Positions 56,778 through 64,000 of a stretch of 64,000 bases of DNA are shown piece after piece. The notes beneath the pieces were generated by a model. The model searched no databases. It had not been told where the DNA came from and saw only the letters and a list, made by a program, of their open reading frames with translations. The stretch is from the NCBI GenBank assembly GCA_023700805.1, contig JAMPYF010000016.1, forward strand, positions 1 to 64,000. Direction: 5' to 3'. The stretch's first letter is position 1, and each line of letters starts with the position of its first letter. This DNA is from Sulfuritalea sp. GTDB taxonomy: Bacteria > Pseudomonadota > Gammaproteobacteria > Burkholderiales > Rhodocyclaceae. A program made the translations under genes and the position numbers.

Positions 56778-57020
56778 ATGCCCTCTACTGAGACCATTTA
56801 CTGCTATCACTGCACCCGGCATCATCCCCGCGCCGAAATGCGCCAGATCGAAACCAAGGGCGGCAAGCGGTGGCGCTGCATCAAGTCGATCGAGGCCACC
56901 AAGAAGAGCAGCAGCCAGCGCGACGAATTCGGCAAGACCGTCACCACCATCAACCGGGCCGAACAGCAGGCGCGCGTCAAGGCCAGGCTGAATGCCGAAC
57001 GATTGCTGGCCGCGGGCTAG
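56778..57020 (+). CDS. Small conserved protein with a possible zinc motif, unknown function
   Basis: An 80-residue basic protein starting at ATG 56778 after GAGAGA. The N-terminus has CYHCTRHHP, and a third Cys occurs in RWRCIKSIEATKKS; with the two His residues this could bind zinc. The C-terminus is a charged helix (RAEQQARVKARLNAERLL). No function is recognised. Confidence 0.65.
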   Translation: MPSTETIYCYHCTRHHPRAEMRQIETKGGKRWRCIKSIEATKKSSSQRDEFGKTVTTINRAEQQARVKARLNAERLLAAG

Positions 57021-57082
57021 CGGGTCGCCGATCGGTCCCCGGTACAATACCGGCATCGTCACCTGAACGAGGCTAGCCGATC

Positions 57083-57538
57083 ATGACCAAAAGGATTGCC
57101 GACCTGCTCGATGGCCTGGAGTTCTTCAAGGAATTCTCCTATCGGGAACTGGAAACCATCAGCCCGCATCTGATGTCGATGCGGTCGAGCAAGGGCGAAG
57201 TGATTTTTCATGAAGGAGATCCCGGCAGCTACATGCTCATCCTCGTGCGCGGGCGCATTGCGATCAGCAAGGGCGGCGACGATGCCGGCCGCCTGCTCTG
57301 CTACGAAAGAGAAGGCCGCATCATCGGCGAGATGGCCCTGCTCGACCGCGAGCGGCGCTCGGCAACCTGCGTGGCCGAATCGGATTGCGAACTGCTGACC
57401 CTCAGCCATGAAGGTCTTGAACGCATGACGACCGAACACCCCTATCTCGCCTATCGCTTCATGTTCTACCTGGCACGGCTGCTATCGCGCCGCCTGCGAC
57501 GGACCTCGGGTGTTCTGGTCGAATACCTGGTCACCTAG
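57083..57538 (+). CDS. Stand-alone cyclic-nucleotide-binding domain protein
   Basis: A 151-residue protein consisting of one CRP-type cNMP-binding fold (GEVIFHEGDPGSYMLILVRGRIAIS, RIIGEMALLDRERRSATCVAESDCELLTLSHEGLERM) followed by a short helix (LARLLSRRLRRTSGVLVEYL). The phosphate-binding cassette has GEMALLDRERRSATC with the Arg that contacts the cyclic phosphate. There is no DNA-binding helix-turn-helix, so it is not a transcription factor by itself. It may sense a cyclic nucleotide and act by protein contact. Confidence 0.85.
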   Translation: MTKRIADLLDGLEFFKEFSYRELETISPHLMSMRSSKGEVIFHEGDPGSYMLILVRGRIAISKGGDDAGRLLCYEREGRIIGEMALLDRERRSATCVAESDCELLTLSHEGLERMTTEHPYLAYRFMFYLARLLSRRLRRTSGVLVEYLVT

Positions 57539-57640
57539 CGCGCTGAGGGCAATGAAGCCATCGGCAAGTTCATGTCAATCCGCGGCGCAGAAGGATTGCG
57601 TTCTACTTGGCGGCAGGTTCTCCCGGGAAAGGAACACGCA

Positions 57641-58000
57641 ATGAGTCATGCAAAGTCCCGCGAAGTGGTTCTTGCGATCACCGTCACGGCGGATTTGGTC
57701 AGGGGTCTCGAAGCCATGCGCGATGCATGGCGGCAGGATCCGCATTCGGTGCCGCGGGGGCTGAGCTGCTCGGAATCGAAGGAAGGCCATTTCGCCATCG
57801 TCGCTGCCGAATCGGTGTTCACGGTGATCCCCGGCGCATGCGTGATCAAGGGCATCGGCGCCGTCGAGCTGCCGGGATCGGAACCCGTCTTCGAGCCCGG
57901 GGCGAGTTCGAAGACCCTGTTGCTGCGCGATACGCCGGAAGGCTGGCGCTTTTCGGTCAAATATGTGCCGCCGATCGTGCGCGAAAGAAACACCCGGTGA
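57641..58000 (+). CDS. Hypothetical protein
   Basis: A 119-residue soluble protein from ATG 57641 (MSHAKSREVVLAITVTADL). No membrane segment, cysteine motif or known domain was recognised. GGAAA sits seven bases upstream. The coding pattern (GC-rich third positions) supports it. The next small gene starts 14 bases after its stop. Confidence 0.6.
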   Translation: MSHAKSREVVLAITVTADLVRGLEAMRDAWRQDPHSVPRGLSCSESKEGHFAIVAAESVFTVIPGACVIKGIGAVELPGSEPVFEPGASSKTLLLRDTPEGWRFSVKYVPPIVRERNTR

Positions 58001-58014
58001 GCGGCGGCACGAAC

Positions 58015-58212
58015 ATGACTTATGAGGAATACCTCGACGAGGTCACCACGCTGATCACCGAGAAATACGCCGTCGCCGACGAAGCCGCGATCGGCATGGT
58101 GATGCGCGCCCAGGCCGACGACTTCTTCGTCGGGCACGACGACGATCCATCGATGCGCAGCCTGGCGCGCGCGCACCGGGACGCCAAAACCGTCTTCGGC
58201 AAATACAAGTAG
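58015..58212 (+). CDS. Small hypothetical protein
   Basis: A 65-residue acidic protein from ATG 58015 (MTYEEYLDEVTTLITEKY). It is mainly helical, with acidic clusters VGHDDDPSM and a C-terminal RDAKTVFGKYK. It lies 14 bases after the preceding gene and converges with the Sco gene. No family was recognised. Confidence 0.6.
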   Translation: MTYEEYLDEVTTLITEKYAVADEAAIGMVMRAQADDFFVGHDDDPSMRSLARAHRDAKTVFGKYK

Positions 58213-58228
58213 CCGGGCGCCGGCGCGC

Positions 58229-58825
58229 TCAGGGTTGCCGCAACAGTCGGCGCAGGTCGGCCGCGATCTCGGCGGCGGACAGCGTATCCCGCAGCAGCAG
58301 GCGCAACCTCCCACCCGGGTCGTAGGCGTAGCTGAACACGGCATGGTCGATGTGGTAGCTGTTCGCCGTGGCGCCGGACACCTTGCGGTAATAGATGCGG
58401 AAGCCGAGCGCCAGTTCGGGCGTGGCCGCGGGCGTGTCGTAGAGACCGAGGAAGCTTGGATCGAATGCCGTGACGTATTCCCCGAGCGCCGCTGGAACAT
58501 CGCGCTGCGGGTCGAGGGTGACGAACAGCACCTGCACCCTTGCGGCATCGGCGCCCAGCAAGCGCATGGCTTCCGCCATGCGCTGCAGCGTCAGGGGGCA
58601 ATAGTTGGGGCATTGCAGATAGCCGAAGAACAGCACCACGGCCTTGCCGCGAAAATCCGCCAGGCTGCGCGGGCGCCCCGCATGGTCGGTGAGGCGGAAG
58701 TCCTGCGCGTAACTCCGCGTGTGGCCGATGTCCACGCCATGGAAGCGGCCCGCCGCGGCCGCGCCCAGGCTGGCGAGCAGCACGGCGGCCAGCAGCAGGC
58801 GGAACAGGGCGGCGGGTATTCTCAT
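58229..58825 (-). CDS. SCO1/SenC-family copper-binding protein
   Basis: A 198-residue exported thioredoxin-fold protein with an N-terminal signal or anchor (LFRLLLAAVLLASLGAAAA). The copper-binding C72-x-x-x-C76 is in FFGYLQCPNYCPLTLQRM, and the distal His lies in SYHIDHAVF. Sco proteins deliver copper to the CuA site of cytochrome oxidase or act as thiol reductases. No oxidase gene is near, but a multicopper oxidase lies 1.9 kb away. It is divergent from the exported helical protein gene. Start ATG 58825. Confidence 0.9.
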   Translation of the reverse strand: MRIPAALFRLLLAAVLLASLGAAAAGRFHGVDIGHTRSYAQDFRLTDHAGRPRSLADFRGKAVVLFFGYLQCPNYCPLTLQRMAEAMRLLGADAARVQVLFVTLDPQRDVPAALGEYVTAFDPSFLGLYDTPAATPELALGFRIYYRKVSGATANSYHIDHAVFSYAYDPGGRLRLLLRDTLSAAEIAADLRRLLRQP

Positions 58826-58948
58826 CGGCCGAGCTTAGCCGATGTTTTGCCGCAACAAGCGGTCCGATCCGGCGCCTCGCCGTGCCGCCATCCGCTACGG
58901 CGAGGAGAGCGTTTCTTGCTCGACCGCCTTGTAGCGCAGGGGCTTGAT

Positions 58949-58961
58949 CAGCGCCAACTTT
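58949..58961 (+). repeat. Interspersed repeat, partial copy I
   Basis: CAGCGCCAACTTT matches only the right half of the repeat (13 bases). It lies in the 205-base spacer between the Sco gene and the helical protein gene, 70 bases before the latter. The rest of this spacer holds nothing recognised. Confidence 0.4.
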
Positions 58962-59030
58962 CTGTGGCGCGGCGAATTGCTGGCAAAATGCCGACGAAGC
59001 CATCGGGATACAGGGAGAGACTGGAAAGTG

Positions 59031-59897
59031 ATGCGACGTTCGATCAGCGGACTGATGCTGGCAGCCGGCCTGCTGGCCCTGCCGGCCGCCGCGCAGACGG
59101 CGCCCGACGCGGATCAGCCGCGACGCCTCGCGGAGCAGAAGCTCAAGCTGGTCGAAATGCTGGTCGCCTCGCCGGCCGCGCAGGCAGCGGCCGCCAGCGG
59201 AGATGGCGAAAAGGCGGCGCTGATCGAACGCAGCAGGAGCTTGCTCAGGGAAGCCCGGGAGGCGCTCGCGGCGCAGCGCCACGCCGATGCCGCAAAGGCG
59301 CTCGACGAGGCCTTGCGCAACGTCTCCCGGGCCAACAGCCGCAATGCCGGGGGGCTTGCCGACAGCGTGCAGAAGCAGCGCCTGCAGGACATGGGCGAGC
59401 AGGTGGCGACCTACCGCACCGCGCTGGTGGATCTGGGCAACAAGCCGTCGGTCGGCGCCGCCGCGCAATCGGTGCTGCAGAAAGTCGATGCGCTGGCCGA
59501 CGAAGGGCGCAAGCTGGCGGCGGCCGGCCGGCTGGGCGACGCCAACCGGAAGATGGCCGAAGCCTACAAGCTCGAAGTGGAGGAAATCTCGCGCCTGCGC
59601 GCCGGCGAGGTGGTGACGATGTCGCTCAAGTTCAATTCGCCGGCCGACGAGTATGTGTATGAACAGAAGCGCTTCCAGTCCAACGAAATCCTGGTCGGCA
59701 TGATGATCGCCGAGGGACGCGCCGAAGGCGACAAGCGCCGCATGGTCGATGGCTACGTCCAGGAAGCCGGCCGCCTCAAGGAGGAAGCCGCCGGCCAGGC
59801 GCGCACCAACAATCACACGGAGGCCGTGGCGGCCATGGAAAAGGCCTTTGTCCAGCTCAATCGCGCCTTGCAGGCGATGGGCGTGCCGGCGTTCTAG
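59031..59897 (+). CDS. Exported alpha-helical protein, unknown function
   Basis: A 288-residue protein with a signal peptide (MRRSISGLMLAAGLLALPAAAQ). The mature protein is rich in Ala, Lys, Glu and Gln and predicted to be almost wholly helical, with repeated units such as LREAREALAAQRHADAAKALDEALR and KKL-like LEDRGRKLAAAGRLGDANRKMAEAYKLEVEE, reminiscent of TPR-like helices. It precedes a PilJ-domain protein by 3 bases and a multicopper oxidase beyond that. It may act with these in the periplasm. No known family was recognised. Confidence 0.7.
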   Translation: MRRSISGLMLAAGLLALPAAAQTAPDADQPRRLAEQKLKLVEMLVASPAAQAAAASGDGEKAALIERSRSLLREAREALAAQRHADAAKALDEALRNVSRANSRNAGGLADSVQKQRLQDMGEQVATYRTALVDLGNKPSVGAAAQSVLQKVDALADEGRKLAAAGRLGDANRKMAEAYKLEVEEISRLRAGEVVTMSLKFNSPADEYVYEQKRFQSNEILVGMMIAEGRAEGDKRRMVDGYVQEAGRLKEEAAGQARTNNHTEAVAAMEKAFVQLNRALQAMGVPAF

Positions 59898-59900
59898 GAG

Positions 59901-60680
59901 ATGCAGACAATGTTGCAAGCCTTCCTTCGACTCTGGCTGTTGCTGGCGCTGGGCCTTGCCGCGCAGCTGACGCAGGCGGCCGCCGCCGACGACGCGATCA
60001 ATCTTGCCGGCCAGCAGCGCATGCTGTCGCAGCGCATCGTCAAATCCTGGTGCCAGATCGGCCTCAACGTGCAGCCGGCGCTGTCCAAGCGCCAGCTCGA
60101 TGAAGCCATCCGCCGCTTCGAGGACAACCTGAAGGCGCTCGATCCCGTGGCGGCCGGCCCGCAGGCGCGCACCGCACTGGCCGGCCTGCGCGCCGCCTGG
60201 TCGCCGCTGCGCACGACGGCGCTCGGCGTGATCCGCCAGGCCGATGCCGAACTGATCGACGCCCGCGCCGAAGACGTGCTGATGGCGGCGGAACGGCTGA
60301 CGCGGGCACTGCAGGACCAGAGCAGCGCGCCGGTCAGCCGCTGGGTCAATCTCGCCGGCCGCCAGCGCATGCTCTCGCAGCGCCTGGTCAAGACCTACAT
60401 GCTGCGCCAGTGGGGTGTCGACAACGCGCGCCTGCGCGACGAGATGGAATCGGTGCAGAACGAGTTTTCCGGTGCGCTGGCCGCCATGCAGCAGCGCGCC
60501 GACAACAGCGCCGCGGCCCGCGGCGAAATCGAGAATCTCGCGCTGCAATGGGAATGGCTGCGCGCGGCGCTGGCCACCGAAGGCGCCGAATCCTTCCGCC
60601 TGATCCTGGCCGAAGGCGGCGACGCCGTGCTGGAACTGGCCGACCAGGTGACCCGCCTCTACCAGCAGTCCGCACCCTGA
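59901..60680 (+). CDS. Periplasmic protein with two PilJ-type (MCP N-terminal) domains
   Basis: A 259-residue protein with a signal peptide (LLLALGLAAQLTQAAA). It contains two copies of the PilJ-type motif, INLAGQQRMLSQRIVKSWC at about residue 34 and VNLAGRQRMLSQRLVKTYML at about 151. In membrane receptors this domain forms the ligand-binding head of type IV pili and nitrate-sensing chemoreceptors. Here there is no transmembrane helix after it and no signalling domain, so it must work as a soluble or partner protein. It sits 3 bases after the helical protein and 18 bases before the oxidase gene. The duplication within a soluble protein is unusual. Confidence 0.85.
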   Translation: MQTMLQAFLRLWLLLALGLAAQLTQAAAADDAINLAGQQRMLSQRIVKSWCQIGLNVQPALSKRQLDEAIRRFEDNLKALDPVAAGPQARTALAGLRAAWSPLRTTALGVIRQADAELIDARAEDVLMAAERLTRALQDQSSAPVSRWVNLAGRQRMLSQRLVKTYMLRQWGVDNARLRDEMESVQNEFSGALAAMQQRADNSAAARGEIENLALQWEWLRAALATEGAESFRLILAEGGDAVLELADQVTRLYQQSAP

Positions 60681-60698
60681 TCAGCAGGAGCTACGCCG

Positions 60699-62132
60699 AT
60701 GTCATTGCGCCGCCGCCAGTTTCTCCAGACCACCGCCGCCCTCGGCGCCGCGCTGGCACTGCCGCTGCGCGCGGCCCCGCGCAGCGAGCGCCGCATCGAG
60801 CTGATCCCGGCCGAATTCAAGGTGGCGCTCGACCCGGCCGGAGCCGCCCAGACCCGCGTCTGGAGCTACAACAACCAGTTTCCCGGCCCCTTGCTGCGCT
60901 TTCGCCGCGGCGACCATGCCCATCTCGCGCTGAGCAACCAACTGCCGCAGGAAACCACCGTGCATTGGCATGGCGTGCGCGTGCCCAATGCGATGGACGG
61001 CGTGCCGAGCGTGACGCAACTGCCCATCCCCGTCGGCGGCCGCTTCGATTACCGCTTCGAGCTGCGCGATTCCGGCACCTACTGGTACCACCCGCACCAG
61101 TCCAGCTTCGAGCAGGTGCCGCGCGGCCTGTACGGCGCGCTGATCGTCGAGGAAGAGCGGCCGCCGCAGGTGGACCGCGAGGAGGTCTGGCTGCTCTCCG
61201 ACATCAAGCTCGACGAGCAGCGCCAGCAGGTCGAGGATTACGGCCGGATACTCGACATCGCCAACCAGGGGCGGCTCGGCAGCCAGTTGCTGGTCAATGG
61301 CCTGGTCGCCGGCGCCGATCGGAAAATCGAGGTGCGCGCTGGCGAACGCCTGCGCCTGCGCCTGATCAACGCCGCCTCGGCGCGGTTTTTCCGCCTCGCC
61401 ATCGAAGGCCATGCCGCGCGCATCATCGCCTGGGACGGCCAGGGCGTGACGCCGCATCCCGTCCCGGCCGACGGCCTGGCGCTGGGACCCGGCATGCGCG
61501 CCGACCTGATCATCGACTGCATGGAAAAGCCCGGCCAGAGCTTCGCCCTGCGCGACCTGGGCCGCCCGCCGGCCGGCGCCGCCGTGCTCGGCACGCTGGC
61601 CTATTCGAGCCAGCCGGCAGTGCGCAGCGCGCCGCTGAAGACGCCGATCGCCCTGGCGCCGAACCGCATCGCCGAACCGAACCTGGACAAGGCCAGCGAC
61701 CACTATGTCGTCTTCCAGGGCGGCATGCGCGGCACGCCGGTGATCGGCATGGTCGACGGCAAGCCGGCGCGCATCCAGGACATCATGGCCAAGCAGGGAC
61801 TGGCCTGGACCATGAACTACAACGCGCAGCACGAACACGCGCTGATGCACGAGCCGCTGCTGCACCTGGCCAAGGGTGAGCATGTGATCCTGCACATGAT
61901 CAACGAAACCGACTTCGCGCACCCGATGCATCTGCATGGCCATTTCTTCCGCGTGCTGGCCATCGACGGCGTCGCGACGCCGCACCGCGAATGGCGCGAT
62001 ACCGTGATCATGGCGCCGCGCCAGTCCGTCGATGTCGCCTTCGTCGCCGACAATCCGGGGGAATGGATGTATCACTGCCACATCCTCGACCATGCCGCCG
62101 GCGGCATGATGGGCACCGTGGTGGTCGAGTAG
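60699..62132 (+). CDS. Multicopper oxidase with Tat-type signal
   Basis: A 477-residue laccase-like oxidase. The N-terminus has a twin-arginine style signal (MSLRRRQFLQTTAALGAALALP). The four copper-binding segments are HWHG (89-92), WYHPH (129-133), HPMHLHGHFF and YHCHILDHAAGGMMG, so the type 1 copper and the trinuclear cluster look complete. It oxidises metals or phenols with oxygen. It follows the PilJ-type protein by 18 bases. The Met-rich region of CueO is not obvious. A repeat copy begins 4 bases after its stop. Confidence 0.92.
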   Translation: MSLRRRQFLQTTAALGAALALPLRAAPRSERRIELIPAEFKVALDPAGAAQTRVWSYNNQFPGPLLRFRRGDHAHLALSNQLPQETTVHWHGVRVPNAMDGVPSVTQLPIPVGGRFDYRFELRDSGTYWYHPHQSSFEQVPRGLYGALIVEEERPPQVDREEVWLLSDIKLDEQRQQVEDYGRILDIANQGRLGSQLLVNGLVAGADRKIEVRAGERLRLRLINAASARFFRLAIEGHAARIIAWDGQGVTPHPVPADGLALGPGMRADLIIDCMEKPGQSFALRDLGRPPAGAAVLGTLAYSSQPAVRSAPLKTPIALAPNRIAEPNLDKASDHYVVFQGGMRGTPVIGMVDGKPARIQDIMAKQGLAWTMNYNAQHEHALMHEPLLHLAKGEHVILHMINETDFAHPMHLHGHFFRVLAIDGVATPHREWRDTVIMAPRQSVDVAFVADNPGEWMYHCHILDHAAGGMMGTVVVE

Positions 62133-62136
62133 CCGG

Positions 62137-62160
62137 AAAGTTGCCGCTGGCGCCACGGCG
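62137..62160 (-). repeat. Interspersed repeat, copy J
   Basis: AAAGTTGCCGCTGGCG then CCACGGCG: one base differs in the core and the right flank matches copy C. It starts four bases after the stop of the multicopper oxidase gene, so like copies B and E it follows a stop codon in the same sense. Confidence 0.6.
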
Positions 62161-62214
62161 CCGCAGCGCCACGACTCCACTCCACGCGAAGACGACGCAT
62201 GCGCCAGCCCGATC

Positions 62215-62547
62215 ATGCCCACCTTTGAAATCCTCAGCCTGGCGGCCCTCGCCGCCCTGGCCTGGCTCTGGTACGACAGCATCCAGGTGCGCGGCATCGG
62301 CATCGCCGCGGCGAAAGCCGCCTGTGCCGCCGAGGACCTGCAACTGCTCGACGACACCGTCGCCATCGCCAGCCTCAGGCTGGCCCGCGACGACGACGGC
62401 CGCCTGCTGCTGCGCCGCGTCTATGGCTTCGATTTCAGCGACACCGGGGACAACCGCCGCAGCGGCAGCGTCGTCATGCTCGGCCAGCAGGTGCTGATCG
62501 TCAATGTCGGCCTGCGCCTCGTCGCATCGAACCCGACCCTGCATTGA
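62215..62547 (+). CDS. DUF3301-like small membrane protein
   Basis: A 110-residue protein starting at ATG 62215. A single N-terminal membrane segment (ILSLAALAALAWLWYDSI) is followed by CAAEDLQLLDDTVAIASLRLARDDDGRLLLRRVYGFDFSDTGDNRRSGSVVMLGQQV, which has the typical run of the DUF3301 family. Function unknown. The 141 bases to the next gene hold no recognised RNA or promoter. Confidence 0.75.
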   Translation: MPTFEILSLAALAALAWLWYDSIQVRGIGIAAAKAACAAEDLQLLDDTVAIASLRLARDDDGRLLLRRVYGFDFSDTGDNRRSGSVVMLGQQVLIVNVGLRLVASNPTLH

Positions 62548-62688
62548 ACCGGCCGCCAGCCTTGAACAACATGGTTTCCCGGCTGCTGTTCGCTACATGC
62601 CGGCGCGGCATCCGCCTCTACCATCGGCCTCCGCAGGCGTCCGCCCGGCCCTGAAACATTCGCCACTGCCTACAGAAGAACCGGAATC

Positions 62689-63855
62689 ATGAACATCGTC
62701 CAGCGCCCACCCACGCCCCAGCCCGTTTCCGACCCCGATCCCATCGTCGGCGGCCGCGTCGAACTGCAACTGCTGACCACGCTCAAGTGCAACCTGAAAT
62801 GCACCTATTGTTCGCTGGGCGTCGGCGACATGCTGGGCTCGCAGACCGAGCTCAAGTACGACATCGAGCAGCTCGCGGCCTTCGTCGACCGGCATCTGCA
62901 GGGCAAGGAAATCTACGTCACCTTCTATGGCGGCGAGCCGACGCTCAACCTGCCCATGATGCAGGCCGTGATGCGGCGCTTCCCCGAGTTCCGCTACCAG
63001 TTGCAGACCAACGGCACGCTGCTCGACAACCTGCCCGACTGGATGCTGGGCCGCTTCTCCAACATCCTGGTGTCGATCGACGGCGGCGAGCAGATCACCG
63101 ACGGCTACCGCGGCCGCGGCATCTGGCGCCAGGTGATCAAGAACCTCAACCACGTTTATCAGCGCGTCGGCGGCACCATCACGGCGCGCGTGACCTGGGG
63201 CAACCCCGACACCGGCTTCGAGGAACTCGACGAGCTGGCCACCGCGGTCGAAGCCATCGACTACCTGTACTGGCAGTTCGTCGCCGACGAAATGTATGCC
63301 GGCGATTCGGTCGACCGCCGCAAAGAGGTGCTGGTGCGCCTGATAGCCAAGTTCTTCGCCGACAGCGAGACGCTCTACCCGCTGGTGCCGCTGATGGGCA
63401 TCGTGCGCAACAAGGTGCTGCCGACGCGCGGCAGGGAGCTGTATGCCGGGCGCACCCAGTGCCGCGTCTCGACCCACCTGATCAACGTCATGCCCGACGG
63501 CAAGATCTTTCCCTGTCCCGACATGATGTATGCCCCGGAAATGCAGATGGGCGAGATCCAGGGCAACTGGCTGCGGAAAAGCCCGCTCCAGCCCAGCCCG
63601 GAAATGCCCTGCGACAGCTGCGAGGCCTTCCCCTGGTGCCGCGGCAACTGCATGAAGAATCTCTACCTCGGCTACGTCAAGAAGGACGAGCGCTATCGCC
63701 GCAACGTCGTCGAGCCGATCTGCGAGCTGGTGAGATTCATCGGCCGCGAGATCGACAGGCACGACCCGCATGCCTGGTTCGCCAGGCTGCCGCTGCCGCT
63801 GCGCAAACGCCTGGTCGATGCCGAAGTCTACGAATACGTCGAGATCATGCCCTAG
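62689..63855 (+). CDS. Radical SAM enzyme with SPASM domain
   Basis: A 388-residue protein starting at ATG 62689. The radical SAM cluster is C34-x3-C38-x2-C41 (CNLKCTYC), followed by TFYGGEPTLN. The C-terminal SPASM domain fits the full seven-Cys pattern: C-x12-G-x4-C (CRVSTHLINVMPDGKIFPC), C-x2-C-x5-C-x3-C (CDSCEAFPWCRGNC) and a later Cys (EPIC). SPASM proteins usually modify peptides or enzymes with two auxiliary iron-sulfur clusters (PqqE, anSME, AlbA types). No precursor peptide or partner gene was recognised nearby, so the substrate is unknown. The end of a bacteriohemerythrin gene converges 21 bases downstream. Confidence 0.88.
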   Translation: MNIVQRPPTPQPVSDPDPIVGGRVELQLLTTLKCNLKCTYCSLGVGDMLGSQTELKYDIEQLAAFVDRHLQGKEIYVTFYGGEPTLNLPMMQAVMRRFPEFRYQLQTNGTLLDNLPDWMLGRFSNILVSIDGGEQITDGYRGRGIWRQVIKNLNHVYQRVGGTITARVTWGNPDTGFEELDELATAVEAIDYLYWQFVADEMYAGDSVDRRKEVLVRLIAKFFADSETLYPLVPLMGIVRNKVLPTRGRELYAGRTQCRVSTHLINVMPDGKIFPCPDMMYAPEMQMGEIQGNWLRKSPLQPSPEMPCDSCEAFPWCRGNCMKNLYLGYVKKDERYRRNVVEPICELVRFIGREIDRHDPHAWFARLPLPLRKRLVDAEVYEYVEIMP

Positions 63856-63876
63856 CGGCGGCGCCGCGCATGGGCG

Positions 63877-64000
63877 TCAGAAGTGCTCGAACATGTTGTG
63901 CGGCGCCTGGGTGCCCATGCGGGTATGGATTTCGAGCGCCATCTTGCGGTCGGTAAGCAGGATGTGCTGCACCAGCCACTTGGTCAGGAAGGCCAGCATC
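63877..64000 (-). CDS. Bacteriohemerythrin, C-terminal end only
   Basis: The last 40 residues are visible on the minus strand, running into the right edge. FLTKWLVQHILLTDRKMALEIH matches the final helix of hemerythrin domains, with the iron-binding His and Asp in the HxxxxD motif (HILLTD). Such proteins bind oxygen or sense it through a di-iron site. The stop is at 63877-63879. The rest of the gene lies outside the window, so whether it is a single domain or part of a larger protein is unknown. Confidence 0.75.
   Translation of the reverse strand, partial: MLAFLTKWLVQHILLTDRKMALEIHTRMGTQAPHNMFEHF

Noticed and set aside
62571..62654. A 27-residue open frame before the radical SAM gene as a precursor peptide
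   Set aside because: It has no ribosome-binding site and no leader/core pattern, so it is only a weak candidate. It is mentioned in a finding but not annotated.

Overview
The window looks like chromosomal DNA of a high-GC betaproteobacterium, most likely of the Rhodocyclales type. The inference rests on gene content: a divergent ppx/ppk1 pair, rluC divergent from rne, a liv-type ABC operon, an Mla-like lipid transporter, many PAS/GGDEF/EAL proteins, bacteriohemerythrin and a Sco protein. No rRNA, CRISPR array, insertion sequence, integrase or phage module was seen. Genes are dense, many neighbours overlap by the 4-base ATGA arrangement, and nearly every real gene carries a long antisense open frame caused by GC-rich codon usage.

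Layout. (1) 1-8243, minus: a five-gene signalling operon (HD-GYP response regulator, membrane PAS protein, hybrid kinase with two transmitter modules, CheY-like regulator, REC-PAS-GAF-PAS-PAS protein that runs off the left edge). (2) 8376-12729: a periplasmic solute-binding protein paired with a GGDEF-EAL protein, followed by an out-of-frame zinc-binding (CZB) domain. (3) 12906-18038: two exporters, then a LysR / HpaI-type aldolase / succinate-semialdehyde dehydrogenase group. (4) 18134-19297: dsbA-dsbB. (5) 19317-24576: livG-F-K-H-M and a membrane methyltransferase, with a good sigma70 promoter. (6) 24742-29871: a 1569-residue CHASE-PAS(5)-GGDEF-EAL-CZB protein and a small secreted protein. 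(7) 29881-33989: an ACP/acyl-AMP ligase/acyltransferase fusion coupled to an Atg22-like MFS carrier. (8) 34180-35630: a small accessory island with a MntA/HepT toxin-antitoxin pair and a membrane protein that resembles prokaryotic YEATS proteins. (9) 35631-41600: enoyl-CoA hydratase-like protein, acyl-CoA synthetase and an Mla-like ABC lipid transporter. (10) 41667-48212: ppx, ppk1, S49 peptidase, Rieske protein, HAD phosphatase, rluC. (11) 48196-55556: rne with a long structured leader, LMW phosphatase, uvrB, aromatic aminotransferase, tRNA-Asn. (12) 55604-58212: small zinc-ribbon, methyltransferase, cNMP-binding and hypothetical genes. (13) 58229-64000: Sco protein, an exported helical protein, a duplicated PilJ-domain protein, a multicopper oxidase, a DUF3301-like protein, an orphan radical SAM/SPASM enzyme and the end of a bacteriohemerythrin.

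The most unusual structure outside genes is an interspersed repeat of about 25 bp with core CGCCAGCGCCAACT. About ten full or degenerate copies are scattered through the window. Three lie within about five bases of stop codons in the same orientation relative to the gene, and two bracket the toxin-antitoxin island. Cyclic-di-GMP turnover and sensory input dominate the protein content: three c-di-GMP enzymes and three large multisensor proteins lie in the first 30 kb.
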